64,000 nucleotides of DNA from Formivibrio citricus (GCF_900115065.1 NZ_FOVE01000009.1:55300-119299), one strand, 5' to 3'. Counted from the first letter of the stretch, positions 1 to 10,650 are shown. The notes: generated from the letters alone by a model not told the origin. A program made the numbers and translations.

Positions 1-2
1 AC

Positions 3-386
3 CAGCGCTACCAGATGCAGCGCGCTGCCGGCCTCTACAACACCAACGCGCTCGAAGCGCAGCTCGATCTCGTCTATACCTACACCCAGCACGAACTGCG
101 TTGTCGCTTTCCCGACAAGGCCCACTTCCGCCTCTACCGCGGCGTCAACGGCTGGCAGTCGCATGAAAAGCTCGGGGAAAAAGACGGCGAAACGCTGGTG
201 CTGCTCAACAACGTCAACTCGTTCAGCTCGGACGCGGAGCGTGCCGGCGAATTCGGCGACACCGTATTCGCCACCGACGTGCCGTGCGCCAAGATCATCT
301 GCTGCGCCGAGGTGCTGCCCGGCAAGTTGCAGGGGGAAGGGGAATTTCTGGTGATTGGCGGGGTGTACGGGGTGAGGGCGCGGTAA
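3..386 (+). CDS. draT: NAD+-dinitrogen-reductase ADP-ribosyltransferase, C-terminal part
   Basis: The frame is open from the window edge, so the 5' end of this gene lies outside. DraT transfers ADP-ribose from NAD+ to an arginine of the nitrogenase Fe protein (NifH), switching nitrogenase off when ammonium appears or energy falls. The visible 127 residues carry stretches I recognise from DraT proteins: YNTNALEAQLDLVYTY, FRLYRGVN, LVLLNNVNSF and the final LVIGGVYGVRAR. This marks the organism as a likely diazotroph. The partner glycohydrolase gene draG is not in the window and may lie upstream or elsewhere. Family assignment is by recognition of conserved segments only. Confidence 0.85.
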   Translation, partial: QRYQMQRAAGLYNTNALEAQLDLVYTYTQHELRCRFPDKAHFRLYRGVNGWQSHEKLGEKDGETLVLLNNVNSFSSDAERAGEFGDTVFATDVPCAKIICCAEVLPGKLQGEGEFLVIGGVYGVRAR

Positions 387-596
387 TGCCATTGCCAAAT
401 CGCCTGTGACTTTATCGACTTCGCCTTGCCGTGGCGGGGATTTGCGGGAGCGGATGTAATCTGCGAAGGGCTGCGAAGGTGAAAGTGCGGCACCTTCCGG
501 CGATTCTCCTTTCCCCGCGGCCGCCTCTGTTCCTCAGGTGTCCGATTCAGGCATACTGCAACCGATCCTGCTTCCCATTCTCGCCCGGAGAACACC

Positions 597-1061
597 ATGA
601 CGCCGCCCGCAGAAAAACAGCATGTCCTCGTGCAATGGAACGACGCCGCCAAAGTGGGGCTGGAGGAAATCGACACCCAGCACCACAGGCTTTTTGACCT
701 GACCAACAGCCTGTGGCACGGCATCATCACCCGCGCAAGCCGCGAAGAAATCATGGCACTGTTCGATGCGCTGGAGGAGTACACGCAGACCCATTTTGCC
801 GACGAAGAAAGCCTGATGGATCTCTGCGGCTACCCCGAACTGGAAAAACATCGCAAGGAGCACCGCGCCTTCATCGGCTTCGTGGCTGCGGAAAAGGCCA
901 AGCTGGAGGATGGAGAAGGCAACCCGATGGAGCAGGTGCGCTTCCTGGCCGACTGGCTGCAGAAGCACATCATGCAGAGGGACAAGGCTTTCGCGTTTTA
1001 TTTCAGCGACAAGGGCAAGCGCGCTTCGTTGTGGGACAAGATTCGCCGAATTTTTGGCTGA
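597..1061 (+). CDS. Bacteriohemerythrin (oxygen-binding di-iron protein)
   Basis: This 154-residue protein is a four-helix-bundle hemerythrin that binds O2 at a non-heme di-iron site. All expected ligands are visible: His29 (DTQH), His66 and Glu70 (HFADE), His85 and His89 (HRKEH), and His124 and Asp129 (HIMQRD). The length matches stand-alone bacteriohemerythrins. It sits 210 bp after draT on the same strand. Bacterial hemerythrins can buffer or deliver oxygen, so proximity to a nitrogenase-control gene is suggestive, but a shared transcript is not shown. The first ATG follows an ending GGAGAACACC and gives the normal N-terminus. Confidence 0.9.
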   Translation: MTPPAEKQHVLVQWNDAAKVGLEEIDTQHHRLFDLTNSLWHGIITRASREEIMALFDALEEYTQTHFADEESLMDLCGYPELEKHRKEHRAFIGFVAAEKAKLEDGEGNPMEQVRFLADWLQKHIMQRDKAFAFYFSDKGKRASLWDKIRRIFG

Positions 1062-1173
1062 AACCGCCGCACAGGAGCCTTGCCATGCCGGGAATTGCAA
1101 AGCACCTGAGTCTGAAATGTTAATCTGGCAACGTTAAAATCGGTTAACGCTACTGCAAGCTTCGGGGCGCTTG

Positions 1174-1614
1174 ATGACAAACTTGCTTTCATGTTGCGAT
1201 GGCACGGTGGAAACTGACCGCGCGCAATTGGTTGAAGAAATCGGTGAATTTTTCGAGGTGTACGGCCAGGCTTTTTCCCGGCTTGATGTGGATGGCATCA
1301 CGGCCATGTTTACCCTGCCTTTCACCTCTTTCCACGAAATGACGCCATCCCAGTGGGGCATCAATGAAGGGCCGGTGCTCTACGAAGTTACGCGCTCCAT
1401 CCTGAATCATTACAAGGAGCGCGGCATAACCGGGATGACGTACCGACTGGCTTCCCTGCTTGCAATGGGGCGGGACATGGCCTCAGTTGTTGTCACGTGG
1501 ACCGCGCATTGCCAGGATCGAACCTCGTGGAACTACGACAGCGGCTACCATTTGATCCGCCAAGACGGGCAATGGAAAATCTACGGCGTGATCCAGTTCG
1601 ATGAGCGTTTTTGA
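1174..1614 (+). CDS. NTF2/SnoaL-like small protein of unknown function
   Basis: A 146-residue soluble protein with the pattern of the NTF2-like (SnoaL/DUF4440) cone fold: an N-terminal helix (EEIGEFFEVYGQAFSRLDVDGITAMFTLPFTSF) and a C-terminal sheet ending DGQWKIYGVIQFDERF. Such domains bind small ligands or act as isomerases; no catalytic function can be assigned. The ATG at 1174 is preferred; a TTG lies one codon upstream. No strong ribosome-binding site is seen. It is monocistronic and is followed by the interrupted terminator at about 1631-1976. Confidence 0.6.
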   Translation: MTNLLSCCDGTVETDRAQLVEEIGEFFEVYGQAFSRLDVDGITAMFTLPFTSFHEMTPSQWGINEGPVLYEVTRSILNHYKERGITGMTYRLASLLAMGRDMASVVVTWTAHCQDRTSWNYDSGYHLIRQDGQWKIYGVIQFDERF

Positions 1615-1630
1615 TATGCGCGGATAAAAC

Positions 1631-1978
1631 AAAAGGGCCGGCGGCTAATGCCGTTCACTTAAGCCAAGTGAGCGGCATTTTTCTTGATCCGAGCTGCATG
1701 CAGCACGCCCCGCCCTGGAAGGCGCCGAGAAGCACAGCAAGGCGCGGGAATTCGGCGAGCACTGTTTGAGGCCGCAGGCCGAGTTGCGCAGCCGCCGCGT
1801 CTTGCGAGCATCGCAGGGAACCCCGCAGGGGCGCCGGAGTGGGCTCGCCTAGGGGTGAAGGGGATTTGGCGAGACAAATCCCTTTCCCGTTTGCCGGGCG
1901 GAACCGGCTGTGAATCCTGCGCCGCAGGCGCGTAAAAATCCTTAAGTGAACGGCATTAGGGGCCGGCGGCCCCTTTGT
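1631..1978 (+). terminator. Terminator of the NTF2-like gene, split by the 314-bp element
   Basis: The left half (AAAAGGGCCGGCGGC, 1631-1645) and the right half (from 1960, ending GGCCCCTTTGTTT) would form one GC-rich stem with a T-rich tail if the insertion were removed. The element supplies a replacement hairpin at 1649-1676. Confidence 0.55.
1646..1959. mobile_element. 314-bp non-autonomous element (MITE-like) inserted in a terminator
   Basis: The segment begins with TAATGCCGTTCACTTAAG (1646-1663) and ends with its exact inverse (1941-1958), a perfect 18-bp terminal inverted repeat. An 11-bp direct repeat, GGGCCGGCGGC, flanks it at 1635-1645 and 1960-1970, consistent with a target-site duplication. 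Joining the flanks rebuilds a rho-independent terminator (AAAGGGCC-loop-GGCCCCTTTGTTT). The left end also folds into its own hairpin (about 1649-1676) followed by ATTTTTCTT. No transposase is encoded; the interior shows no credible gene. An 11-bp duplication suits the IS4 family, but that is inference. Confidence 0.75.
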
Positions 1979-2120
1979 TTCAGCTGCAGACGATACTGTG
2001 AATGCTGTTTGCTATCGCCGCAGGACAGGTTTCAACCCGTCATCTCCTCCACCCGGAAAAACCACCGACGGAATGAATCCGTCCTGCGGTAGGCGCCAGC
2101 GCTTCCTGTTCCAGGTCTCG

Positions 2121-3572
2121 TTACATCAACACGATGTCGAACTGTTCCTGGGTATACGCCGTTTCCACTTGCAGGTAGACCGGCTTGCCGATGAAATCAG
2201 CCAACTGCGCCAAGCTCGCCGATTCTTCGTCGAGCAGCGTGTCGATGACGGTCTGCGCGGCCAGGATGCGGTATTCGCGGGCGTTGAACTGTCGCGCTTC
2301 ACGCACGATCTCGCGCAGGATTTCGTAGCACACGGTCTGGGCGGTCTTGATTTCGCCGCGCCCCTGGCAGGTTGGGCAGGGTTCGCACAGGATGTGGGCG
2401 AGGCTTTCGCGGGTGCGCTTGCGGGTGATTTCCACCAACCCCAGGCTGGTAAACCCGGAAATCGTGAGCTTGGTGCGGTCGGAAGCCAGCGCCTTGCGCA
2501 GCTCTTCGAGCACGGCGTTGCGGTGCTCTTCGTTGTCCATGTCGATGAAGTCAACGATGATGATGCCGCCGAGGTTGCGCAGGCGCAGTTGGCGGGCGAT
2601 GACGTGCGTGGCTTCGAGATTGGTCTTGAAGATCGTGTCGTCGAAGTTGCGCGTGCCGACGAAGCCTCCGGTGTTGACGTCGATCGTGGTCATCGCCTCG
2701 GTCTGGTCGATGATGAGGTAGCCGCCGAACTTGAGATCGACCCGGCGCGAAAGCGCTTTCTCGATTTCGGTTTCGATGTCGTACAGGTCGAACAGCGGGC
2801 GCTCGCCGGTGTAGTGCTTGATGCGCGGCAGCGCGTCGGCCACGAAGCGCTCGGCGAATTCGGCCATGCGCAGGTAGTTTTCGCGCGAGTCCACGAGAAT
2901 CTGGTCGGTTTCCTGGGTAACGATGTCGCGCAATACGCGCAGTTGCAGCGACAGATCCTGAAACAGCAGCGTTTGCGGTGCCTGTGTTTGCGTTTTTTCG
3001 CGGATGTCCGCCCAGATCAGGTTCAGGTAGTCGATGTCCGCCTGGAGCTCGTCGTCGGTGACGTGTTCGGCCGAAGTGCGCACGATATAGCCCTGATGCG
3101 CGCCGGTCGTCAGTTTTTCCATGCGCGCGCGCAGCAGCTCGCGTTCGGCGTTGTCTTCGATGCGCTGCGAGATGCCGATGTGGTTGTCCTGCGGCAGGAG
3201 AACCAGAAAGCGGCCGGCGATGCTGATCTGAGTGGAAAGCCGCGCCCCCTTGCTGCCGATCGGATCCTTGATGACCTGGACCAGCACAGTCTGGCCCTCA
3301 TGCACGATACGTTCGATGCGCAGCGTCTCGTTCGGGCTCTGGCGCTGCTCGATCACGTCCGCGATATGCAGGAACGCCGCCCTATCCAGCCCGATTTCGA
3401 TGAAAGCCGACTGCATGCCGGGAAGTACGCGCCGTACGACGCCGAGATAGATGTTGCCGACGATGCCGCGCTGCGCCGCGCGTTCGATGTGCAGTTCATG
3501 GACCACGGCATCGGCGATGGTGGCGACGCGGGTTTCCTGGGGTGTGATGTTGACGAGGATTTGTTCTTTCAT
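2121..3572 (-). CDS. rng: Ribonuclease G
   Basis: RNase G/CafA is a cytoplasmic Mg2+-dependent endoribonuclease that matures the 16S rRNA 5' end and degrades mRNAs. The 483-residue protein has the S1-like N-terminal part (GNIYLGVVRRVLPGMQSAFI), the catalytic-core motifs TIDVNTGGFVG and IIIVDFIDM, and the zinc-link CPTCQGRG near residue 400. It lacks the long C-terminal scaffold of RNase E, which favours RNase G. The true start is MKEQILVNITPQ at 3572; the open frame runs further upstream but that part overlaps holA in another frame. Its ATG overlaps the holA stop by 4 bp, so translation is probably coupled. Confidence 0.95.
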   Translation of the reverse strand: MKEQILVNITPQETRVATIADAVVHELHIERAAQRGIVGNIYLGVVRRVLPGMQSAFIEIGLDRAAFLHIADVIEQRQSPNETLRIERIVHEGQTVLVQVIKDPIGSKGARLSTQISIAGRFLVLLPQDNHIGISQRIEDNAERELLRARMEKLTTGAHQGYIVRTSAEHVTDDELQADIDYLNLIWADIREKTQTQAPQTLLFQDLSLQLRVLRDIVTQETDQILVDSRENYLRMAEFAERFVADALPRIKHYTGERPLFDLYDIETEIEKALSRRVDLKFGGYLIIDQTEAMTTIDVNTGGFVGTRNFDDTIFKTNLEATHVIARQLRLRNLGGIIIVDFIDMDNEEHRNAVLEELRKALASDRTKLTISGFTSLGLVEITRKRTRESLAHILCEPCPTCQGRGEIKTAQTVCYEILREIVREARQFNAREYRILAAQTVIDTLLDEESASLAQLADFIGKPVYLQVETAYTQEQFDIVLM

Positions 3573-4573
3573 TTTCGTGCTTCCATCAGCGGCAGGGCCA
3601 GTTGCAGCAGTTCGTCCCACACTTCGCCTTCGCCTATCCCTTTGTTGAGTTCGTCGATGTGCGCGGCATGCAGCAGCGCTGCGCGCAGCTTGAGCGCGGT
3701 CATGCGCGGCAGGGCGCGTTCGATCAGTTTCTGGCGTTCGCCCCAGACCCGGTTGTCTTTGAAAAGCTGTGCAAGAGGCTTGTCTTCGCGGCGGCCCTTG
3801 CCGATGCGATAAAGCGTGCGGATTTCTTCGGCCAGCGCCCACAGAACCAGGTGTGGCGCTTCGCCTTCGGCACGCAGGCCGTCGAGCATGCGCACGAAGC
3901 GGCCCCGGTCGCCTTGGAGCAAAGCCGCGCCAAGCTGGAAGACATCGTAGCGTGCCACGTTGGCGATTGCGGACTGGACTTCTTCCAGAGAGAGTTCGCC
4001 TTCGGGGAAAAGCAGCGCCAGCTTCTGGATTTCCTGATGTGCCGCGAGCAGGTTGCCTTCGACCCGGTCGGCGAGGAAAGTGAGCGCTTCGGGCGTCAGG
4101 CGCTGCTTCTGCCGTGCCAGTCGCCCGGCGATCCAGTCGGGCAGCTGGGGGCGTTCGATGACCTTGGCTTCGACCACGTCCCCGGCCGATGCCAGCGCAG
4201 TAAACCATTTGCTGTTGAGCCCGGTACGGTCGAGCCGGGGCAGGGTGACGAGCGTGACGGTATCGGGCGGCAGGTTGGCGGCGTAGGCTTCGAGCGCCTT
4301 GCCGCCTTCGACGCCGGGTTTGCCCGAAGGGATGCGCAGGTCGATCAGTTTCTTGTCGGAAAAAAGCGAAAAGGAATTGCCGATCAGCGTGAGTTGCGAC
4401 CAGGAAAAACCGCTTTCCACAGTCAGTGTTTCGCGTTCCAGATAGCCGGCATTACGCGCGGCATCGCGCACCTGTTGGGCTGATTCGAGTGCCAGCAGCG
4501 CTTCGTCGCCGTGGATCACGTAAAGGGCAGACAGACCGCGCGCCAGGGCGCGCGGCAGATCGTCAGGGCGCAT
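3569..4573 (-). CDS. holA: DNA polymerase III subunit delta
   Basis: HolA (334 residues) is the clamp-loader subunit that opens the beta sliding clamp. The N-terminal segment LSALYVIHGDEALLALESAQQVRDAAR is characteristic; the middle holds the RADR-type AAA+ fold region (LTLIGNSFSLFSDKKLIDLRIPSGKPG), and the C-terminus is the helical collar domain (LRAALLHAAHIDELNKGIG). It lies in the usual leuS-lptE-holA order. It overlaps lptE by 11 bp upstream and rng by 4 bp downstream, indicating one transcription unit. Confidence 0.95.
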   Translation of the reverse strand: MRPDDLPRALARGLSALYVIHGDEALLALESAQQVRDAARNAGYLERETLTVESGFSWSQLTLIGNSFSLFSDKKLIDLRIPSGKPGVEGGKALEAYAANLPPDTVTLVTLPRLDRTGLNSKWFTALASAGDVVEAKVIERPQLPDWIAGRLARQKQRLTPEALTFLADRVEGNLLAAHQEIQKLALLFPEGELSLEEVQSAIANVARYDVFQLGAALLQGDRGRFVRMLDGLRAEGEAPHLVLWALAEEIRTLYRIGKGRREDKPLAQLFKDNRVWGERQKLIERALPRMTALKLRAALLHAAHIDELNKGIGEGEVWDELLQLALPLMEARK

Positions 4574-5060
4574 TGCTCTGGGCTTTCTTGACGACGGCGC
4601 CTGCCCGGCGCAAAACGAGCTGAACCACGTCGCGCTGCATGTCGCGCACCAGCGTCGCTTCCTCGGCTTCCTTGCTCAGGATGGCGTTGTCGTTCCACGA
4701 AAGGTTGCGATAGAGCTCAACCTCGCCGCGCTCCAGAACGTTCTTGCTCTTGTGGTCGGTGGCGAATTGCAGCCGGTAGGTCAGGCGGTATTCCGATACC
4801 CGGCCGCTGGTATTCACGCTGAAGACATCCTTGCTGTATTGCTCGCCAAGCACGCGGATGACCGTTTCCGCATTGCCGCTTTTGACCAGCTTGACGCTCT
4901 TGTAGGTGCCAAGATAGTCACGCAGGTTCCTGGCAGCCAGCCCTTCGCCATCGATGCGTACGGTGGTGAAGGGCAATGCGCTGGCCGGGTCGGTTCCGCG
5001 CAGGTGGAAGCCGCATGCGGAAAGCAGCAGGGTCAGGCAGAGGGTGGCGAGAATACGCAT
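4563..5060 (-). CDS. lptE: LPS-assembly lipoprotein LptE
   Basis: LptE plugs the LptD barrel that inserts lipopolysaccharide into the outer membrane. The 165-residue product begins with a lipoprotein signal, MRILATLCLTLLLSACGFHL, with lipobox LSAC (Cys16) and the CGFHLRG that typically follows in LptE. The family order leuS-lptE-holA is preserved: it starts 12 bp after leuS and overlaps holA by 11 bp. The organism therefore has a conventional Gram-negative outer membrane. Confidence 0.93.
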   Translation of the reverse strand: MRILATLCLTLLLSACGFHLRGTDPASALPFTTVRIDGEGLAARNLRDYLGTYKSVKLVKSGNAETVIRVLGEQYSKDVFSVNTSGRVSEYRLTYRLQFATDHKSKNVLERGEVELYRNLSWNDNAILSKEAEEATLVRDMQRDVVQLVLRRAGAVVKKAQSNAP

Positions 5061-5072
5061 GGCAACTCCCGA

Positions 5073-7721
<2,649 letters not shown>

Positions 7722-7866
7722 TTATAGCGCTGTTGTGTGCGGCGGGACGCGCTTTCCTCGCGGGCGGTTCAACAAAACCGCCAATGCTGCCGATCGTTGT
7801 AATTAAAATGTTGATTTGTTGATATTTTCAGGTAAGCTTTGTGCGTGAATTTCACGGGAGACATCA

Positions 7867-8493
7867 ATGAATCAAAAAGTCCAAAGCGGTTTCACTCTGG
7901 TCGAACTTGCAATCGTGCTGGTCGTCATCGGCCTCATCATGGGCATGGCATTCAAGGGGCGCGAGCTGATCGAAGGCGCGCGGGTGCGCAACATGGCCGC
8001 TACGCTCAACAAGTTCCAGACGGCGACGAACGTCTTTTTCGAGCGCTACCAAGCTTTCCCCGGTGACGGTTGCAGTGCCGGCGCGACGACCCTGGCGCAG
8101 TGCACGGGCGCACGGGACGGGCTGGCGACGACGAGCGCCGAGCGCGCTGCGGTAACCACGCTGCTCAACGGCTTGAATCTTACGCAGGATGCCGACTGGA
8201 AATCGCCGTTCGGCTCGCGCTGGGGCGTAGTCAATCCCGCGTTCGCAGTGCCGGGCGCGACCCATATCGGCATCCTTTCCACGCCCAACACCGCCGCCGC
8301 GCCCGACGATCCGGCCATCGGTACGATCGGTTTGCGCTTCGCCTGTGCGCTGGACCAGCAGATCGACGACGGCCTGCCCAATACCGGGAATGTTCGCGTG
8401 AATACGGCGGCGGGAACCTTCACGGCTGCAACCGATTGCTGGTCGTTGTCCGCCGCGGAAAACGTCCAGATCGCCGTGCGCCTTTATCCGTGA
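7867..8493 (+). CDS. Type IV pilin-like prepilin (pseudopilin)
   Basis: The 208-residue protein starts with a short basic leader (MNQKVQSG) followed by FTLVELAIVLVVIGLIMGMA, the type III signal cut by prepilin peptidase before Phe, with Glu at +5. The N-methylated helix would anchor it in the inner membrane before assembly. The remaining globular part is Cys-containing (CSAGATTLAQC, CALDQQ, DCW). No other pilus gene is nearby, so it is an orphan minor pilin or pseudopilin. GGGAGACATC precedes the ATG. It is divergent from leuS. Confidence 0.85.
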   Translation: MNQKVQSGFTLVELAIVLVVIGLIMGMAFKGRELIEGARVRNMAATLNKFQTATNVFFERYQAFPGDGCSAGATTLAQCTGARDGLATTSAERAAVTTLLNGLNLTQDADWKSPFGSRWGVVNPAFAVPGATHIGILSTPNTAAAPDDPAIGTIGLRFACALDQQIDDGLPNTGNVRVNTAAGTFTAATDCWSLSAAENVQIAVRLYP

Positions 8494-8494
8494 T

Positions 8495-8569
8495 GTCGCC
8501 CCGGCGCAGGCCGGGGTCCAGTGGTTTGAAGTGGCTTCGTTGCTGGATGCCGGCCTGCGCCGGTATGAC
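8495..8569. repeat. REP-like inverted repeat pair
   Basis: Two GC-rich arms face each other: CCCCGGCGCAGGCCGGGGTCCAG (left, 8499-8521) and, inverted, CTGGATGCCGGCCTGCGCCGGTATGAC (8543-8569). This is the dispersed CCGGCCTGCGCCGG intergenic motif familiar from many proteobacterial genomes. It follows the pilin stop directly and can fold into a stem-loop, so it may also limit read-through. Confidence 0.6.
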
Positions 8570-8607
8570 GAGAAAATCCAAATTTCATTTGGCCGCATCA
8601 ATATCGA

Positions 8608-8623
8608 CATACTCTGAAGTATG
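8608..8623. promoter_or_regulatory. Small palindrome upstream of the Mut7-C gene
   Basis: CATACT-CTGA-AGTATG is a 6-bp inverted repeat with a 4-nt spacer, 25 bp before the start at 8649. It could be an operator or a weak hairpin; nothing else supports a role. Confidence 0.2.
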
Positions 8624-8648
8624 CTTAATTGCGCTCGAGGTATGTGCA

Positions 8649-9389
8649 ATGACAACGGCGATCTTCCGCTTCTACGAGGAGTTGAACGATTTTCTGCCGC
8701 TGGAACGGCGCGGGAGGGAGTTCGGCGCGCCGTGCGCCCGAGCGGCCACGGCGAAGCACATGATCGAGGCGCTCGGTGTGCCGCATACCGAAGTCGAGCT
8801 GGTGTTGGTCAACGGAGAATCGGTCGGCTTCGGACATCTGCTGCAGGACGGCGACCGCGTTGCCGTCTATCCGCGCTTCGAATCCTTCGACATCACGCCC
8901 TTGCTGCGCGTCCGCGCCGAACCGCTGCGGGAAGTGCGCTTCGTCGCCGATTCCCATCTCGGCGGGTTGGCGCGCCTCTTGCGCATGGCCGGCTTCGACA
9001 CTCTCTACCGCAACAATTACGGCGATCGCGAGATTGCCGCCATTGCCATCGACGAAGCGCGCATCCTGCTGACGCGCGACCGCGATCTGCTCAAATACCG
9101 CGAGATCGATCATGGCTGCTACATCCATGCGCAAAAGCCGGCGTTGCAACTGCGGGAGGTCATCGAGCGGCTGGATCTCAAGCGCAGCGTTCACCCCTTC
9201 ACGCGCTGCATGGAATGCAACGCGCCGCTGCACGGGATCGACAAGCAGCAGGTGTTCGAGCGCCTGCCGCCTTCGGTGCGGGTGCTGCAAAACCGTTTTT
9301 CGACCTGCGAGGTCTGCGGCCGGGTGTTCTGGGAAGGTTCGCACTGGCGAAGGATGCGGGCGCTGATGGACGAGGCGATTCGCGACTGA
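8649..9389 (+). CDS. Mut7-C RNase-fold protein with N-terminal ubiquitin-like domain
   Basis: The 246-residue protein begins with a ThiS/ubiquitin-like fold (ATAKHMIEALGVPHTEVELVLVNGESVGFGHLLQDGDRVAVYP) and continues with a Mut7-C PIN-like domain (FVADSHLGGLARLLRMAGFDTLYRNNYGDREIAAIA and RILLTRDRDLLKY, with acidic residues at the predicted metal site). A C-terminal zinc ribbon has CMECNAPL and CEVCGRVFW. Related proteins are annotated as Mut7-C RNase-domain proteins; the substrate is unknown. The start at 8649 has GAGG upstream and gives the full ubiquitin-like fold. Confidence 0.8.
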   Translation: MTTAIFRFYEELNDFLPLERRGREFGAPCARAATAKHMIEALGVPHTEVELVLVNGESVGFGHLLQDGDRVAVYPRFESFDITPLLRVRAEPLREVRFVADSHLGGLARLLRMAGFDTLYRNNYGDREIAAIAIDEARILLTRDRDLLKYREIDHGCYIHAQKPALQLREVIERLDLKRSVHPFTRCMECNAPLHGIDKQQVFERLPPSVRVLQNRFSTCEVCGRVFWEGSHWRRMRALMDEAIRD

Positions 9390-9406
9390 CTTGCCGTATC
9401 CGAAGT

Positions 9407-9479
9407 TGTGGGAGCGGTTGCAAACCGCGATATCCGTCTATGCAATCAAATCGCATCGCGGACTTTGTCCGCTCCCACA
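9407..9479. repeat. Intergenic inverted repeat with TGTGGGAGCGG ends
   Basis: TGTGGGAGCGG at 9407-9417 is inverted at 9469-9479 (CCGCTCCCACA), and inner sequences (AAACCGCGAT / ATCGCGGACTTT) are also partly complementary. This resembles dispersed REP-like elements of proteobacteria. Between it and 9731 there is no credible gene. One frame from about 9534 to 9814 is open (QFNPERWLVRWHVALYDVAL) but lacks a start codon, and may be a gene remnant. Confidence 0.5.
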
Positions 9480-9731
9480 GGCTTGGTTTTCTATGTTTGA
9501 GGTGTGTCCAAACCCCGAGCGGGATTCGATAGCTGCAGCAATTCAATCCTGAACGCTGGCTCGTAAGGTGGCACGTTGCACTTTATGATGTTGCTCTGGG
9601 CGACGTCGCCGGCTGCGTCACGGTGCTGGCCGGGCAGCGTTTCGGCATCGGCTCCCGCCTGCCCGAGCTGCTACGTAATCTGGATCTGGCTGCACCGGAA
9701 AATGCCTGTTGCGTGGATGACAGAAAAAGAC

Positions 9732-9760
9732 AAAGGGTTGCGCGATTTGTGCAACCCTTT
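9732..9760 (-). terminator. Rho-independent terminator of the 43-residue gene
   Basis: A perfect 10-bp stem AAAGGGTTGC / GCAACCCTTT with a 9-nt loop. On the minus strand it is followed by GTCTTTTTCTG, so it fits the end of the small minus-strand gene at 9808-9939. Confidence 0.75.
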
Positions 9761-9807
9761 TGCATGTGGCGCTGCGGTGGCCTGCAAAAACCGAGGCTGA
9801 ACAGGCA

Positions 9808-9939
9808 TCAATGATGCGTCGGAGGCACTATCACTGCGCCTTCCGGATGTTTCTTGGCGTGCTTGAGCGCCTTCTTTTCCTTTGCCGTCATCACCGGTTT
9901 TTTCTTGTCTTCTTTGGTGCTGTGCCATGCTTTGGTCAT
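9808..9939 (-). CDS. Small basic lysine-rich protein (43 aa), unknown function
   Basis: The product starts MTKAWHSTKEDKKKPVMTAK and is rich in lysine and histidine, ending in VPPTHH. A strong ribosome-binding site (AAGGAG, 7 nt before the ATG) and a matching terminator at 9732-9760 support real expression. The open frame extends a further 18 codons upstream, but the good ribosome-binding site selects the internal ATG. No domain is recognised; the composition suggests nucleic-acid or ribosome binding. It is the last core gene before the island. Confidence 0.65.
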   Translation of the reverse strand: MTKAWHSTKEDKKKPVMTAKEKKALKHAKKHPEGAVIVPPTHH

Positions 9940-10235
9940 GATCGTTCTCCTTGTGAAACGCGTGCCTGTATGCAACGAGGGAATGGCGCCCATGGTGTTG
10001 GCAGATGGTGCCGTTTCTTTGCACTAACGATTCTCACGGGTAAGTCAGGCTCCCCGCTATTCAATTCTGACTTCGTCGTCGTGGAGGGGCAGGAATTTTG
10101 GATTGGAAAGGTGATGATCGGCATTCGGGAGGCTGCCAGGAAGATTTATTCTGCCCTTGTGCAGTTAATTGCACATTTGACGGCTATCGTGATGCGCCGA
10201 CATGGGGGCAATTCACCGCTGGGGCAGGAAAAACA

Positions 10236-10264
10236 AAAGGGTTACGTTGTTCACGTAACCCTTT
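10236..10264. terminator. Strong 12-bp stem terminator next to the island junction
   Basis: AAAGGGTTACGT / ACGTAACCCTTT is a perfect 12-bp stem with a 5-nt loop, flanked by A- and T-rich bases on both sides, so it could act in both directions. It lies immediately left of the attL-like sequence. From 9940 to here there is no supported gene. Confidence 0.65.
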
Positions 10265-10274
10265 GCTTTACTAA

Positions 10275-10288
10275 CTGGTGCCGGGGTC
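10275..10288. other. attL-like copy of the tRNA-Leu 3' end
   Basis: CTGGTGCCGGGGTC differs from the tRNA-proximal copy at 53014-53028 by one deleted C. It sits at the switch from core to accessory genes. Confidence 0.55.
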
Positions 10289-10423
10289 TCTCACGAAATG
10301 TGTTATTAAGTATTTGATTTATAAAAAATAAAAAAATTTCGAATTTTCAAATATACTAAACCGTATACCAAAGAGCTGCGACCTAGACCTTGGAGACGCT
10401 TGGGCTAAGGGGGTTGTCTCAAT

Positions 10424-10462
10424 GAATCGGTACGAGTCCCTCGATAGGACTCGTACCGATTC
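10424..10462. repeat. 16-bp perfect inverted repeat resembling the tRNA-Leu T-arm
   Basis: GAATCGGTACGAGTCC (10424-10439) is exactly inverted at 10447-10462 around a 7-nt loop. The segment TCGGTACGAGTCC differs at one base from TCGGTTCGAGTCC in the T-arm of the tRNA-Leu at the far end of the island. There is no T-run typical of a terminator. It may be an integrase- or excisionase-related site or a relic attachment site. The rest of 10289-10650 contains no supported gene. Confidence 0.55.
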
Positions 10463-10529
10463 TTAAGTTGATTCTACCTAAGACAAGGATAGGGCGCACG
10501 AGGGCTTGGATGTTATGTTGTGCCTGTGG

Positions 10530-10544
10530 TGATTATCATTATCA
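10530..10544. promoter_or_regulatory. Fur-box-like 15-mer
   Basis: TGATTATCATTATCA matches the 7-1-7 Fur consensus TGATAATNATTATCA at all but one position. No iron gene is adjacent (the nearest gene ends toward it), so function is doubtful. Confidence 0.2.
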
Positions 10545-10650
10545 CTGATATTGAAGGGTGATTTGCGGCTCAACTGCCGCCCATTAATCCACCTTGCTTG
10601 CTGCTCGATACGATTGATGGTTTAGACGCGGCATCGATCAAATATCCATC

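Noticed and set aside
1998..3812. 604-residue plus-strand frame
   Set aside because: It is antisense to rng and holA, which have clear family motifs; GC-rich genes commonly leave long open antisense frames.
9534..9814. Open plus-strand frame QFNPERWLVRWHVALYDVAL
   Set aside because: No start codon and an upstream stop; at best a gene remnant, and the true small gene is on the other strand.
10530..10544. Fur-regulated promoter
   Set aside because: The match is good but no gene starts nearby in a suitable direction; kept only as a low-confidence site.
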